This document shows, in pieces, positions 23,856 through 32,844 of a stretch of DNA of 64,000 nt. The DNA lies in the NCBI GenBank assembly GCA_028280405.1, contig JANQLW010000012.1, positions 52,892 through 116,891 of the forward strand, in the 5' to 3' direction. The translations under genes were made by a program, and so were the position numbers. Source of the stretch: Bacteroidales bacterium. Its GTDB lineage: Bacteria; Bacteroidota; Bacteroidia; Bacteroidales; GCA-2711565. Under the pieces are notes generated by a model that worked only from the letters and a program-made list of their open reading frames with translations, did not search any database and was not told where the DNA came from. Position 1 is the stretch's first letter. Each line of letters begins with the position of its first letter.

Positions 23856-26696
23856 TTATTCTACTAATTCTAATCCAAAATCTTTTCCTTTCTTAACTGC
23901 AGGCACTCCATATTCAATCCATACTGGAGCTGGTTTGTCCTTTAAGAAATGGTCGAAGAATTGTGAAAGTCTGATACTGATGTCTTTAGAGTCTGCTCTT
24001 CTTGAAAGATTATGTGGTGCTCCATTATAATTTAGCATCCAAACAGGTTTTTCTAACCTTCTTAGTCCACAGAACAATTCAATACCCTGATACCATGGTA
24101 CAGCACCATCTTTATCATTATGCATAATAGCAAGAGGGGTATTGATTTTGTCTGCAAGAAATATTGGAGAATTCTCAATATACTGACGAGGTTTTTCCCA
24201 AAGGGATCCTCCTATTCTACTTTGTGTTCTTTCATATTGAAAGGCTCTATTCATTCCTGATCCCCATCTGATTCCACCATAGGCACTGGTCATATTGCTA
24301 ACAGGTGCACCTGCCCAGGCAGCAGCATATATATCCGTTTGAGTCACTAAATATGCAACCTGATAACCACCCCAGCTTTGTCCCTGGATGCCGATCTTAT
24401 CTTTATTAATAAAATCGTATTTTTCAATTAAATAAGTAGTCCCGCTTACAACAGCATTTACAGCACTTTCTCCCGGATATCCGTCTTTATACACAATATC
24501 CGGTATAAAAACCAGATACCCATTACTTGCAAAATGAATGAAGTTTATGGATGATCTGCTGGGTTTTGGTATAATATGAGTGAATCTTCTGTTCGACATA
24601 CGTTCGTAAAAGTAAATTACCATAGGGTATTTCTTGTTGGGATCAAAATTTTCAGGCTTATAAAGTAAGCCATCTAACTTTTTCCCATCCAATGATGTCC
24701 ATTGAATCAAATCGACAGTCGCCCAGTTATAATTTTTTTGTTGTGGATTCGTATTACTCAGTTTTTTTAAGTTCTTAAAACTTAAATCACTTAAATATAG
24801 TTCCGGATAATTTTGAAGGTTTCCTTTTTTGAAAATGACTTCACTGCTATTTTTTGCTTTTGCAATAAAAGATCCCCTTCCGGAAACACTGAAATCTCCA
24901 AACATAAGTTTAATCGGACTCTGTGCTTTTTTAGTCTTTATCGTATAAAATCCTGATTGTTTGGTAGCTTCACTATAAGCAACCAATAGGAGATCTTTTT
25001 CTTCAATTAAATTTCGTTTATCATCCAAAGCCCTATAGCGTAAAATAGTTTTATTTTGTTTGCCGTATCCATTGGTTAGGTTAATTGCAGCCTTTTCTCC
25101 TTTTGGATCAACTTTCCAGATATCATAACGATCATAAATTAAGATGTAACGATCATCTTTAAGCCATCCGGCAACTCCATAAGCAGGTTTAATATCCGGA
25201 TGATCATCTAATTCATCCCAGAAGTTTGTGTTGATATTTTGGGTAATGTTTCTGATTTTTCCTTTTTCTATATCGTATACATTCCATCCTAATTCTTTAT
25301 GATTATACCAGTAAATATATTTTTCACCCGGTGAAAGTATCATTCGGGTATGTACCTTTTCAACGATAAGTTTTTTGCTGCCATTTGATAAATCAAATAG
25401 GTATAGATCAGCATAACTCTTACCTTCCCATGTTAAAAATTTACCATACTTTTCCGATTCGGTTCCTAATGCATATTTATTAATTCCCTTTGCATTGATC
25501 CATACTCTGGTTATTTTCTCATTTCCTAATTGCTTCATTTTCCTATCAGCCAAGTTGAATTTTGCAAGATAAGTGCGTTTTTCAACTTTCTTTCTATTCA
25601 GCAATTGCTGAGGCTGCAAATAGTTATCTTTCCAATTCCAAATATCTACACTCACTTTTTCATCAGCAGTTAAAGTATCTTTAGGTGGAGCTACCGGTTT
25701 TTGTGCAGTTCCAAAAAATAGGTTTTTACTTTCAGTATCGAAATAGATATTTCCATTTTCACTAACGGCCCAGTCTTTAGGCATTGCCTCATTGTTGAGG
25801 TCCACTATCATTTCAGCTACTGAAGCTTTATTTGAATAATACAGACTGTAAACTTTAGTTTTTGCTGTATCGCCTGAAAATACAAAAGCGAGGTTTTCTC
25901 CCGATTGGTCAAAACCTAATTTTTTAGAAATACCTTCTTGCTCAAGAATTATTGTAAGTTTCTTATCTTTTGTACTAAAGTAGGTAACAGTGGAAGTTTC
26001 AACAGAATCTTTCTTTTGTTGAATAAAACTGATGGCATTTCCATATTTGGATATTTCAAAATCCGTTACATTTTTAAATTGCTTTACTTCCTGGACAATA
26101 GGATTATAGATTCTCAATGTATTCCCTTTAGGTTTTCCTTTTCCTTTCTTTTTTTCTTTCTTTTTCTCCTCTTCCTCTTCTTCCTTTTGGGGTTTTTCGA
26201 CTTTTTCAGAAGTGTCCTTTTTTACAATTTCTTTATATGTAAATGCAAACCAATCTGATTTTTCTTTTGCCAGTTTAAATGATTTTGCTTTAGCAATTTT
26301 TTCAATCGACTTGGTTTTAAAAATGTAAATTCCTAAACTGTCTTGAGGAAGTTTATCACCTTTCTTCTTTTTTAGTTTAGCTTCCCGGGTTTCTTTAAAA
26401 GTGGGTTTTATTTTAAATACCAAGTAATTTGAGTTGGGAGAGAAACTTGCATTATATCCTCTTGGAATGGAGTCGAGTTTTTGTGTTGCAACTTCGTAAA
26501 TATAGAGCCAGCCATCTCCTTCCTGTGGGTTTATTTGGTAACTAATAAATTTCCCATCCTGTGAAATTTTAGTCCCTCTTAAATCTTTCCACAGATCGTA
26601 ATCTTTAAAATCAATTGGTTTTTTCTCAGAAAATGCATTCATGCTAAATATAAAAGCAAATAAAATGCTAAGTAAAAGAGCTGTTTTTTTCATCAT
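23856..26696 (-). CDS. S9-family prolyl-oligopeptidase-type secreted serine peptidase
   Basis: The product is 946 aa from the chosen start. The longest frame begins at 26714, but that ATG falls on the predicted transcription start, and the Met codons at 26696/26693 precede a good signal peptide (MKKTALLLSILFAFIFSMNAFS). An N-terminal beta-propeller is interrupted near residues 165-195 by a Glu/Lys-rich low-complexity insert. The C-terminal hydrolase domain has Ser780 in GQSWGGY, Asp869 in NDKDGAVPW and His901 in GAPHNL (numbering of the long frame). It is expected to degrade peptides in the periplasm or at the surface. It is monocistronic, with its own promoter element and terminator. Confidence 0.93.
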   Translation of the reverse strand: MMKKTALLLSILFAFIFSMNAFSEKKPIDFKDYDLWKDLRGTKISQDGKFISYQINPQEGDGWLYIYEVATQKLDSIPRGYNASFSPNSNYLVFKIKPTFKETREAKLKKKKGDKLPQDSLGIYIFKTKSIEKIAKAKSFKLAKEKSDWFAFTYKEIVKKDTSEKVEKPQKEEEEEEKKKEKKKGKGKPKGNTLRIYNPIVQEVKQFKNVTDFEISKYGNAISFIQQKKDSVETSTVTYFSTKDKKLTIILEQEGISKKLGFDQSGENLAFVFSGDTAKTKVYSLYYSNKASVAEMIVDLNNEAMPKDWAVSENGNIYFDTESKNLFFGTAQKPVAPPKDTLTADEKVSVDIWNWKDNYLQPQQLLNRKKVEKRTYLAKFNLADRKMKQLGNEKITRVWINAKGINKYALGTESEKYGKFLTWEGKSYADLYLFDLSNGSKKLIVEKVHTRMILSPGEKYIYWYNHKELGWNVYDIEKGKIRNITQNINTNFWDELDDHPDIKPAYGVAGWLKDDRYILIYDRYDIWKVDPKGEKAAINLTNGYGKQNKTILRYRALDDKRNLIEEKDLLLVAYSEATKQSGFYTIKTKKAQSPIKLMFGDFSVSGRGSFIAKAKNSSEVIFKKGNLQNYPELYLSDLSFKNLKKLSNTNPQQKNYNWATVDLIQWTSLDGKKLDGLLYKPENFDPNKKYPMVIYFYERMSNRRFTHIIPKPSRSSINFIHFASNGYLVFIPDIVYKDGYPGESAVNAVVSGTTYLIEKYDFINKDKIGIQGQSWGGYQVAYLVTQTDIYAAAWAGAPVSNMTSAYGGIRWGSGMNRAFQYERTQSRIGGSLWEKPRQYIENSPIFLADKINTPLAIMHNDKDGAVPWYQGIELFCGLRRLEKPVWMLNYNGAPHNLSRRADSKDISIRLSQFFDHFLKDKPAPVWIEYGVPAVKKGKDFGLELVE

Positions 26697-26719
26697 ACTT
26701 TGTATTTTGGTCAAAGAAA

Positions 26720-26727
26720 CAAAGTTA
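26720..26727 (-). promoter_or_regulatory. Putative -7 element of the S9 peptidase gene
   Basis: The minus strand reads TAACTTTG (TAnnTTTG). Transcription would begin about 5 bases downstream, at or next to the first ATG (26714), which favours translation from the Met at 26696 or 26693. No clear -33 element is seen. Confidence 0.45.
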
Positions 26728-26873
26728 AAATTTATCTGTTATTAACCTATATAGATATGAACCCTTTATGTCGATTAAAATTGGCTGTCTGAATATTTTT
26801 TTACATATTTGTATTCCGAAATATGAATAAGAACCTTATTCTCTTATCTGTAATATAAAATAAATTTATACTT

Positions 26874-27623
26874 ATGAAACTATTAGAAGGAAAAACTGCT
26901 TTAATTACTGGTGCTGCCAGAGGAATTGGACGTGCAATTGCATTAAGATATGCTAGTGAAGGAGCTAATATTGCTTTTTCAGATATCCGTTATGATGAAG
27001 CTTCAGAAAGTCTGGAAAAAGAAATTGGAGCTATGGGTGTTAAGGTTAAAGGATATGCATCAGATGCAAGTTCTTTTGAGGATGGTGATAAATTAGTGAA
27101 TGAGGTATATGAAGAGTTTGGACATATTGATATTCTTGTAAATAATGCCGGTATTACCCGTGATAATTTATTAATGAGAATGTCGGAGCAAGATTGGGAT
27201 ATGGTAATCGGTATAAATCTTAAATCCATATTTAACCTTACCAAGGCTGTTCAACGAATTATGTTGAAACAAAGATCCGGAAGTATTATTAATATGAGTT
27301 CAGTTGTAGGAATTGGAGGAAATGCCGGACAATCAAATTATGCGGCTTCTAAAGCCGGCTTGATTGGATTTACTAAATCTATTGCTCAGGAATTAGGTAG
27401 CCGTAATGTAAGATGTAATGCTGTAGCTCCTGGTTTTATTGAAACGGAAATGACTGCTAAATTACCGGAAGATGTGAAAACAGAATGGGCAAAAACAATT
27501 CCTCTTCGTCGTTCAGGAAAACCTGAAGATGTTGCGAAAGCTTGTGTTTATTTAGCTTCAGATTTATCTGATTATGTTACAGGCCAAACCATCAGTGTTT
27601 GTGGTGGTATGAGTATGCATTAA
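26874..27623 (+). CDS. fabG: 3-oxoacyl-[acyl-carrier-protein] reductase
   Basis: This is a classical short-chain dehydrogenase of normal FabG length (249 aa). It shows the cofactor motif TGAARGIG, the structural NNAG motif, catalytic Ser in NMSSVVG and the Tyr-x-x-x-Lys pair in NYAASKAG, plus VRCNAVAPGFIETEMT and a C-terminal GQTISVCGGMSMH, close to FabG consensus. It reduces 3-oxoacyl-ACP with NADPH in fatty-acid elongation. It is followed by a strong terminator, so it is probably transcribed alone. Confidence 0.93.
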   Translation: MKLLEGKTALITGAARGIGRAIALRYASEGANIAFSDIRYDEASESLEKEIGAMGVKVKGYASDASSFEDGDKLVNEVYEEFGHIDILVNNAGITRDNLLMRMSEQDWDMVIGINLKSIFNLTKAVQRIMLKQRSGSIINMSSVVGIGGNAGQSNYAASKAGLIGFTKSIAQELGSRNVRCNAVAPGFIETEMTAKLPEDVKTEWAKTIPLRRSGKPEDVAKACVYLASDLSDYVTGQTISVCGGMSMH

Positions 27624-27647
27624 AAAGTTAAAATCATATTGTTTTGG

Positions 27648-27672
27648 ACAGGGCCTTAAGCCCTGTTTTTTT
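27648..27672 (+). terminator. Rho-independent terminator after fabG
   Basis: A 7-bp perfect stem, ACAGGGC / GCCCTGT (27648-27654 and 27660-27666), with loop CTTAA is followed by seven T. The next gene starts only 13 bases later, so it may be expressed partly by read-through. Confidence 0.88.
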
Positions 27673-27684
27673 ATATTGAAACTT

Positions 27685-28917
27685 ATGGACGCACACGTAT
27701 TGTATAAAATTATTATTGCTTTTGTCATTGCAGAATTTTTGATTGAAAGGGTTCTTGAATATCTTAACGCTACATATTGGTCAAATATTCTTCCAGTAGA
27801 ACTAGAGGGTATTTATGATGAAGAGAAATACAAAAAGTCTCAGGATTATGAAAAATCTAAGCAGAGGTTTACATTGATTAGTTCCTCATTTTCTCTTGCC
27901 CTTATTCTTCTTATGCTATTTTTTAATGGATTTGCATTTATAGATCATTGGGCCAGGGGGGTAAGTGAAAATCCAATTTTATTGGCACTGATCTTTTTCG
28001 GAGTATTAGCTTTTGCGATGGATATTTTAAATATCCCTTTCGATTTATACCAGATTTTTGTTATAGAAGAAAAGTTCGGATTTAATAAAACGACGCCAAA
28101 GGTTTTTATACTGGATAAATTGAAATCCTGGTTACTGACACTAATCCTTGGTGGAGGTCTATTAAGTTTGATCGTATGGATTTATACCATTTCAGGCAGT
28201 TCCTTCTGGTTAATTGCATGGGGAGTATTCGCTGCTTTCATGATTTTCATAACGATGTTTTATTCCAGTTTAATAGTTCCTTTATTTAATAAACAAACTC
28301 CATTAGAAGAGGGTGAACTGAGAACAGCCATTGAAGAATTTGCAAAAAAGACAAATTTTAATCTTCAAAATATATTTGTAATAGATGGATCCAAAAGATC
28401 TTCAAAAGCAAATGCTTATTTTTCAGGTTTAGGCCCAAAGAAAAGAATTGTATTATTTGATACCCTTATTAAAGATCATACTGTTGAGGAATTAGTAGCA
28501 GTACTGGCCCATGAAATAGGACATTATAAGAAAAAACATACTTTAAGCGGTTTAGGGCTATCCTTACTTCAAACCGGGCTCATGTTATTCATACTGTCCT
28601 TCTTTATTGGAAATCCAATATTGTCGGAAGCACTTGGTGCTCAAAAAGCCGGTTTTCATTTGGGAATATTAACCTTTGGGATTTTGTATACTCCGATTTC
28701 TTTGATTTTGGGACTGTTTACGAATATGTTATCCAGAGTGAATGAATATGCTGCTGATACCTTTGCAAAGGAACAATATAATGGGGAAGCACTAGCTTTA
28801 GCTTTGAAGAAATTATCCGTAAATAATCTAAGTAATTTACGCCCTCATCCGGCTTATGTGTTTTTCTATTATTCACATCCTCCATTATTAGCAAGACTAA
28901 AAAATATAGAGAAATGA
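27685..28917 (+). CDS. M48-family (Ste24/CAAX protease-like) membrane metallopeptidase
   Basis: The product is 410 aa from the ATG at 27685; a TTG nine bases upstream is less likely and lies next to the fabG terminator. Several transmembrane helices are visible (KIIIAFVIAEFLIERVL; FTLISSSFSLALILLMLFF; PILLALIFFGVLAFAM; LTLILGGGLLSLIVWIY). The zinc motif is H276-E-I-G-H280 in VLAHEIGHYKKKH, and the third ligand is probably the Glu in RVNEYAADTFA. The family comprises Ste24-type proteases of the inner membrane. A quality-control role is plausible, since prenylated CAAX substrates are not expected in this phylum. Confidence 0.92.
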   Translation: MDAHVLYKIIIAFVIAEFLIERVLEYLNATYWSNILPVELEGIYDEEKYKKSQDYEKSKQRFTLISSSFSLALILLMLFFNGFAFIDHWARGVSENPILLALIFFGVLAFAMDILNIPFDLYQIFVIEEKFGFNKTTPKVFILDKLKSWLLTLILGGGLLSLIVWIYTISGSSFWLIAWGVFAAFMIFITMFYSSLIVPLFNKQTPLEEGELRTAIEEFAKKTNFNLQNIFVIDGSKRSSKANAYFSGLGPKKRIVLFDTLIKDHTVEELVAVLAHEIGHYKKKHTLSGLGLSLLQTGLMLFILSFFIGNPILSEALGAQKAGFHLGILTFGILYTPISLILGLFTNMLSRVNEYAADTFAKEQYNGEALALALKKLSVNNLSNLRPHPAYVFFYYSHPPLLARLKNIEK

Positions 28918-28921
28918 ACTA

Positions 28922-29002
28922 GGGAAGCCATCCTTTCACTTACAAACAATTGCTACAGTTTGAATACCAGGCATTACTTAAAAATAATTAGGATGGCTTC
29001 CC
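28922..29002. repeat. Long inverted repeat between convergent genes
   Basis: Two perfect 13-bp arms, gggaagccatcct (28922-28934) and aggatggcttccc (28990-29002), are separated by 55 bases. They lie between the stops of the convergent M48 peptidase and sugar transferase genes. Neither side has a T-tract, so a normal intrinsic terminator is not indicated. It may be a bidirectional transcription barrier or the remnant of a small mobile element. Confidence 0.75.
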
Positions 29003-29017
29003 ATAGCCGACTATCAT

Positions 29018-29851
29018 TTAGGCATCTTCTTTTTTACGGAATACTGCCGGAATAGTAAGTATGATTAATTTTATATCACTCCAGAAAGAGGCATTCAAAG
29101 CATATTTATTATCCAGGTTCTTGCGTTCTTCTTCTGTATATTTATTATTGCTTCTTTGAGAAACCTGCCATAATCCTGTAATACCTGCCGGAGCTAAAAA
29201 ACGTAAGGCCCATTGGTCGTTGGTTAGCTTTTCTGCTTCATAAAGAGGCAGAGGCCTGTTTCCTACAATCGACATATCCCCTTTTAACACATTGTAAAAC
29301 TGGGGTATTTCATCAATATTAAAAGCTCTGATGAGTTTTCCAACTTTTGTTACCCGAGGGTCATTAACAATTTTGAAAAAAGTTGGACTTTTTTCCTGAA
29401 GGCGTTTTTTATGAAGGTAAAAATATTCACAAATCTCAGCACCGTCAATATAAAGAATAGGTGAACAGTTTCTTTCTAATCTGTTACATTCAGGGCATTC
29501 AGAAAAGAATTCGTGGTTTTCGCCTTTTTTATGCTTATCAATTAAGTATTGATTCAGTTCAGATAATTCTCTTCTTTTTTGATCTGAACCCATATGCATA
29601 GATCTGATTTTATAAAAATCGAAGATATCATAACCAGTTCCAACTCTTCTGGAAATATAAAAGGCCGGTCCTTTAGATTCCAGTTTAACAAGGATAATAG
29701 ATAGTAAAACCAATGGTGAACTTAAGATGAGCGCAAATAATGAAAATACAATGTCAAAAATCCTTTTAAGTATAGGTATTCTGAACTTTTCAAATGATTC
29801 CTGATCATTAACTTTGAATTTTTTTTTCATTTTTAGGGCTTTCTTAATCAA
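29018..29851 (-). CDS. Sugar transferase initiating polysaccharide synthesis (polyprenyl-phosphate glycosyl-1-phosphate transferase)
   Basis: The product (277 aa) is a single-helix sugar transferase of the WcaJ/PglC type. A membrane helix lies at about residues 30-55 (IFDIVFSLFALILSSPLVLLSIILV), followed by KLESKGPAFYISRRVG and FYKIRSM, and then DPRVTKVGKLIRAFNIDEIPQFYNVLKGDMSIVGNRPLPLYE and the end motif AGITGLWQVS. It transfers a sugar phosphate to a lipid carrier at the inner membrane. A loop at about 117-145 carries four cysteines (C119, C122, C129, C141; CxxC-x6-C-x11-C), absent from the minimal enzyme, and possibly binds metal. It appears isolated from other polysaccharide genes in this window. 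Confidence 0.9.
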   Translation of the reverse strand: MIKKALKMKKKFKVNDQESFEKFRIPILKRIFDIVFSLFALILSSPLVLLSIILVKLESKGPAFYISRRVGTGYDIFDFYKIRSMHMGSDQKRRELSELNQYLIDKHKKGENHEFFSECPECNRLERNCSPILYIDGAEICEYFYLHKKRLQEKSPTFFKIVNDPRVTKVGKLIRAFNIDEIPQFYNVLKGDMSIVGNRPLPLYEAEKLTNDQWALRFLAPAGITGLWQVSQRSNNKYTEEERKNLDNKYALNASFWSDIKLIILTIPAVFRKKEDA

Positions 29852-29891
29852 ATATACGTGAATTTATGGAAATTAAAAATTCACCTCTTTT

Positions 29892-30932
29892 TTAATTTTC
29901 AAAAAAAGATTTAAAATCGAAGCCCGCCTCAAAAAAGGTATCAGAATGACTTTTGTGAAAGTTTTTTAGTTGCTCTACTGTTAAGGAATAAGTAATGCCA
30001 TAGTTAATGATTTCTTTAACATTCACATTTAGCTCTCCTTTATAAGGTAAGTTTTTGTTAAAAACCATTTTATTATTCGATAGGTGAGGGATTATATAGT
30101 TTATATATTCGGCTGATGCGGATTTTGCGATCCCTACCAATTCAAAATTAGGGACACCATCTCTTACACCTAATACCAGGCCTCCACTTATACCATGATT
30201 AAAAACTGCATCAATGATAAAAGTGCCCTTGGCTATCTTTTGAGGACTGCTGACAATACCTCTTGTGATCATTGGTAAGCCGAGCGGATATCCCATTATG
30301 TAAACAAAACTTCCCCATTCCAGTTCTTTTGAATTTCCTAATGGATAATTGAATTTAGGGAAAGATAAGAAATTTTGAGATTCGGATTCCAGACTAATGA
30401 TAGCTATATCTTTATCGCTGTCATGAGCCAGTAAGTTAAATTTTTCTCCAATTGCAATGTCGGGTACATATATATTTTGTTCCTGCTTTATAGCTATACT
30501 TTGAATATATGTTTTATCTGAATTTGTATTTTTAAAATAAGAATAAAGTGTGTCTTTTAAATGAACAACATGTGAACAGGTAAGTAAAGCTATTTTATTT
30601 ATATCTGTGTAAATTATAGTTCCTGTTCCGTTAAATGATTCGGAGCTTATACTTGAATTTTTTGAAAACTTTTCTAGTAGGGTATTGTTGATTTGATCTT
30701 TTGTTATGCTCTCTGAAGAGCTGAATGTGTATATTTTATAAAATACAATGCTTGAAATTTTCTTTATAGAATGAGAAATCTTTTCTAACTGATCAGAACA
30801 GTTTTTATAAGGGAGTTCACTGTCGTATTTTCCATCATGTAAGGTAGGATAAACGGCCTGATATGTAGATTGACTACATGATATTAGGCCAGTTATAATA
30901 AGTGTGTTAAGTATGTACTTTACATTTTTCAT
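29892..30932 (-). CDS. Trypsin-like serine protease lipoprotein
   Basis: The product (346 aa) is a lipoprotein (GLISC lipobox, Cys19). It has a chymotrypsin-fold protease core with the catalytic His in LLTCSHVVHL, Asp in SDKDIAIISL and Ser in HGISGGLVLG, plus the typical VYIMGYPLGLPMITRGIVSS segment seen in DegP/HhoA-like proteases. No PDZ domain is recognisable in the remaining C-terminus. A role in periplasmic protein processing or stress is possible. The first 80 residues after the lipid anchor match no domain I know. Confidence 0.82.
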   Translation of the reverse strand: MKNVKYILNTLIITGLISCSQSTYQAVYPTLHDGKYDSELPYKNCSDQLEKISHSIKKISSIVFYKIYTFSSSESITKDQINNTLLEKFSKNSSISSESFNGTGTIIYTDINKIALLTCSHVVHLKDTLYSYFKNTNSDKTYIQSIAIKQEQNIYVPDIAIGEKFNLLAHDSDKDIAIISLESESQNFLSFPKFNYPLGNSKELEWGSFVYIMGYPLGLPMITRGIVSSPQKIAKGTFIIDAVFNHGISGGLVLGVRDGVPNFELVGIAKSASAEYINYIIPHLSNNKMVFNKNLPYKGELNVNVKEIINYGITYSLTVEQLKNFHKSHSDTFFEAGFDFKSFFEN

Positions 30933-30992
30933 ATTACAAATATTTGAAAATGGTGTTACACCTTAACTAAGATACTAATAATCTTAAATCCC

Positions 30993-31805
30993 CTATAAAT
31001 CTCTTTTTCTTAATACCAGATAACTGCAATAGGTAAACAGAACCGAATAGCCAATAATGATGATTACACTTACTAACTCAATATTTTCATTAATGTTCAT
31101 ACCGGCGGCTTTTAGAAAATCTGTTAGCGTAGAACTAGGCATGTCAATTAAATGAGCTATTTGCTGAAGTGGTAGATAGCTTCCAATATCATTAGGTAAC
31201 TTATAATTAAGGAATGGTTCTACCAGGTAATAGTATAGAAGTAAAATCCCTAAGGTTAATCCTGATTTTCTGATCAGGAAAGTAAGCATCATTGCAAAAG
31301 TCATGAAAGATATAAGCTCCAGAAAATAACCCAGCAGGAAATGTGCTTTTTGAAAAATTATTCCAAAACTGATATCGCTTGTATTTATAAATCCCAGAAT
31401 AAGCCCGTTTAAGAAGATGAATAGTGTTGCTATTCCTGAAATACAAATAATAAATAATAACTTTGAAGTCAGGAATTCAACCCGGGATAATCCAGTGATT
31501 ATATTTTGTCTGACTGTTCTAAAACTGTATTCGTTAGAGATGAGAATGACAACAATTATGGATAAAATCAATTTTAAATATCCCGAGATAAAAGTAAGGT
31601 TATGCCAAATACTTGGGAATTCATATATCGGAATATTGGTTACAGGTATAGGGGCATTTTTTCCTATATCCTCAACTATATCATCCAGAAACGACTGAAT
31701 CCCCCAGTAAATAATGGCTATGATTAAAGCATATAATCCAAAAAGTACCCAAAAGGTTTTATTATAAACTGCCTTCTTATATTCTATTTTTAATAACTTG
31801 ATCAT
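30993..31805 (-). CDS. ABC transporter permease (ABC-2 type)
   Basis: The product (270 aa) has six hydrophobic segments: FWVLFGLYALIIAIIYW, YLKLILSIIVVILISNEY, LFIICISGIATLFIFLNGLILGF, LLGYFLELISFMTFAMMLTFL, LTLGILLLYYYL and SVIIIIGYSVLFTYCSYL. The YNKTFWVLFG start and EYSFRTVRQNIITGLSRVEF segment are typical of ABC-2 permeases of the NatB/gliding-motility type. It overlaps the ATPase gene by four bases (ATGA), showing translational coupling. The substrate is unknown. Confidence 0.88.
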   Translation of the reverse strand: MIKLLKIEYKKAVYNKTFWVLFGLYALIIAIIYWGIQSFLDDIVEDIGKNAPIPVTNIPIYEFPSIWHNLTFISGYLKLILSIIVVILISNEYSFRTVRQNIITGLSRVEFLTSKLLFIICISGIATLFIFLNGLILGFINTSDISFGIIFQKAHFLLGYFLELISFMTFAMMLTFLIRKSGLTLGILLLYYYLVEPFLNYKLPNDIGSYLPLQQIAHLIDMPSSTLTDFLKAAGMNINENIELVSVIIIIGYSVLFTYCSYLVLRKRDL

Positions 31806-32701
31806 TTTTCTTCAGCTAATAATTCTAAAAAATAATTTTCTAAACTTTTTTTTCTTTGAGAAATATGTGTGATTACTATTTTGCTGTCTGCAAGTATCTG
31901 GCTTAATTGAGCACTATCTGTATTATCTTTCAGGTTTACCAGGATAATATCGTTTTCTTCTTCAAATTTTTCAACAAATTCACAGTTCTTTAATACAAGC
32001 TTAATGGAGTCATTATCTGTTCCGGCCAATTCTACCTGAACAGAATCATTGAGTACATCATGAACTCGGCCATTAAAAATAGATTTCCCTTTATTCAACA
32101 CTGAAACATGAGAACAAACTTTCTGAACTTCATCTAAAAGATGGCTGGCAAGAATAATGGTTATGCCTCTTTTGGCTACTTTTAGGATCAGATTTCTTAT
32201 TTCTGCAATCCCCTGTGGATCTAAGCCATTGGTTGGTTCATCCAGAATCAGCACTTCCGGACTTCCTAGCAAAGCTGCAGCAATAGCCAATCGCTGCTTC
32301 ATCCCTAAAGAATATGTTCTGAAACTGTTTTGCCTTCTGTGTGATAAATCAACAATGTCCAGTACTTCATCAATTTCCGAATAATCCACTTCTTTAATAT
32401 CAGCGATAATTTCGAGATTCTTTTGAGCGCTTAAATAAGGATAGAAATTAGGCGTTTCCAGTATAGCTCCGATTTTCTTTCTGTTAGAAATATCATTACC
32501 ATTATTGAACCATGTGTAATCTCCGCTGGTTCTGTTTATAACATCTAAAATTAAGCCAAGAAAAGTTGTTTTTCCACTTCCGTTAGGCCCTAATATTCCA
32601 TAGATATTTCCTTTTTCTATGAATAAGGATAATTCATCTACTGCTTTTAATCTGCCGAAATGTTTTGACAGATTCTTTACTGATAATACGGTTGAATTCA
32701 A
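31802..32701 (-). CDS. ABC transporter ATP-binding protein
   Basis: The product (299 aa) has Walker A GPNGSGKTTF, a Q-loop-like segment LETPNFYPYLSAQKN, signature YSLGMKQRLAIAAAL, Walker B EVLILDEPTNGLD and the H-loop ILASHLLDE. The C-terminal extension of about 80 residues (SVQVELAGTDNDSIKL...) is the regulatory tail common to ABC-2 exporters. It is translated just before the overlapping permease gene, and the two form a complete exporter half-pair. No ligand-binding or outer-membrane partner is adjacent. Confidence 0.92.
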   Translation of the reverse strand: MNSTVLSVKNLSKHFGRLKAVDELSLFIEKGNIYGILGPNGSGKTTFLGLILDVINRTSGDYTWFNNGNDISNRKKIGAILETPNFYPYLSAQKNLEIIADIKEVDYSEIDEVLDIVDLSHRRQNSFRTYSLGMKQRLAIAAALLGSPEVLILDEPTNGLDPQGIAEIRNLILKVAKRGITIILASHLLDEVQKVCSHVSVLNKGKSIFNGRVHDVLNDSVQVELAGTDNDSIKLVLKNCEFVEKFEEENDIILVNLKDNTDSAQLSQILADSKIVITHISQRKKSLENYFLELLAEEK

Positions 32702-32844
32702 AATGTAGGATTTAAATTATTTTTCGGTTAGACGAAGGTAAGTAAAAAAAAATTACATTTTCGGGCTAAAAAATAATTTGCATACTAAATGATTGTATAT
32801 TCGTAACCTGATTGGAATCTGAATTATTAATAAAAGTATTTATA

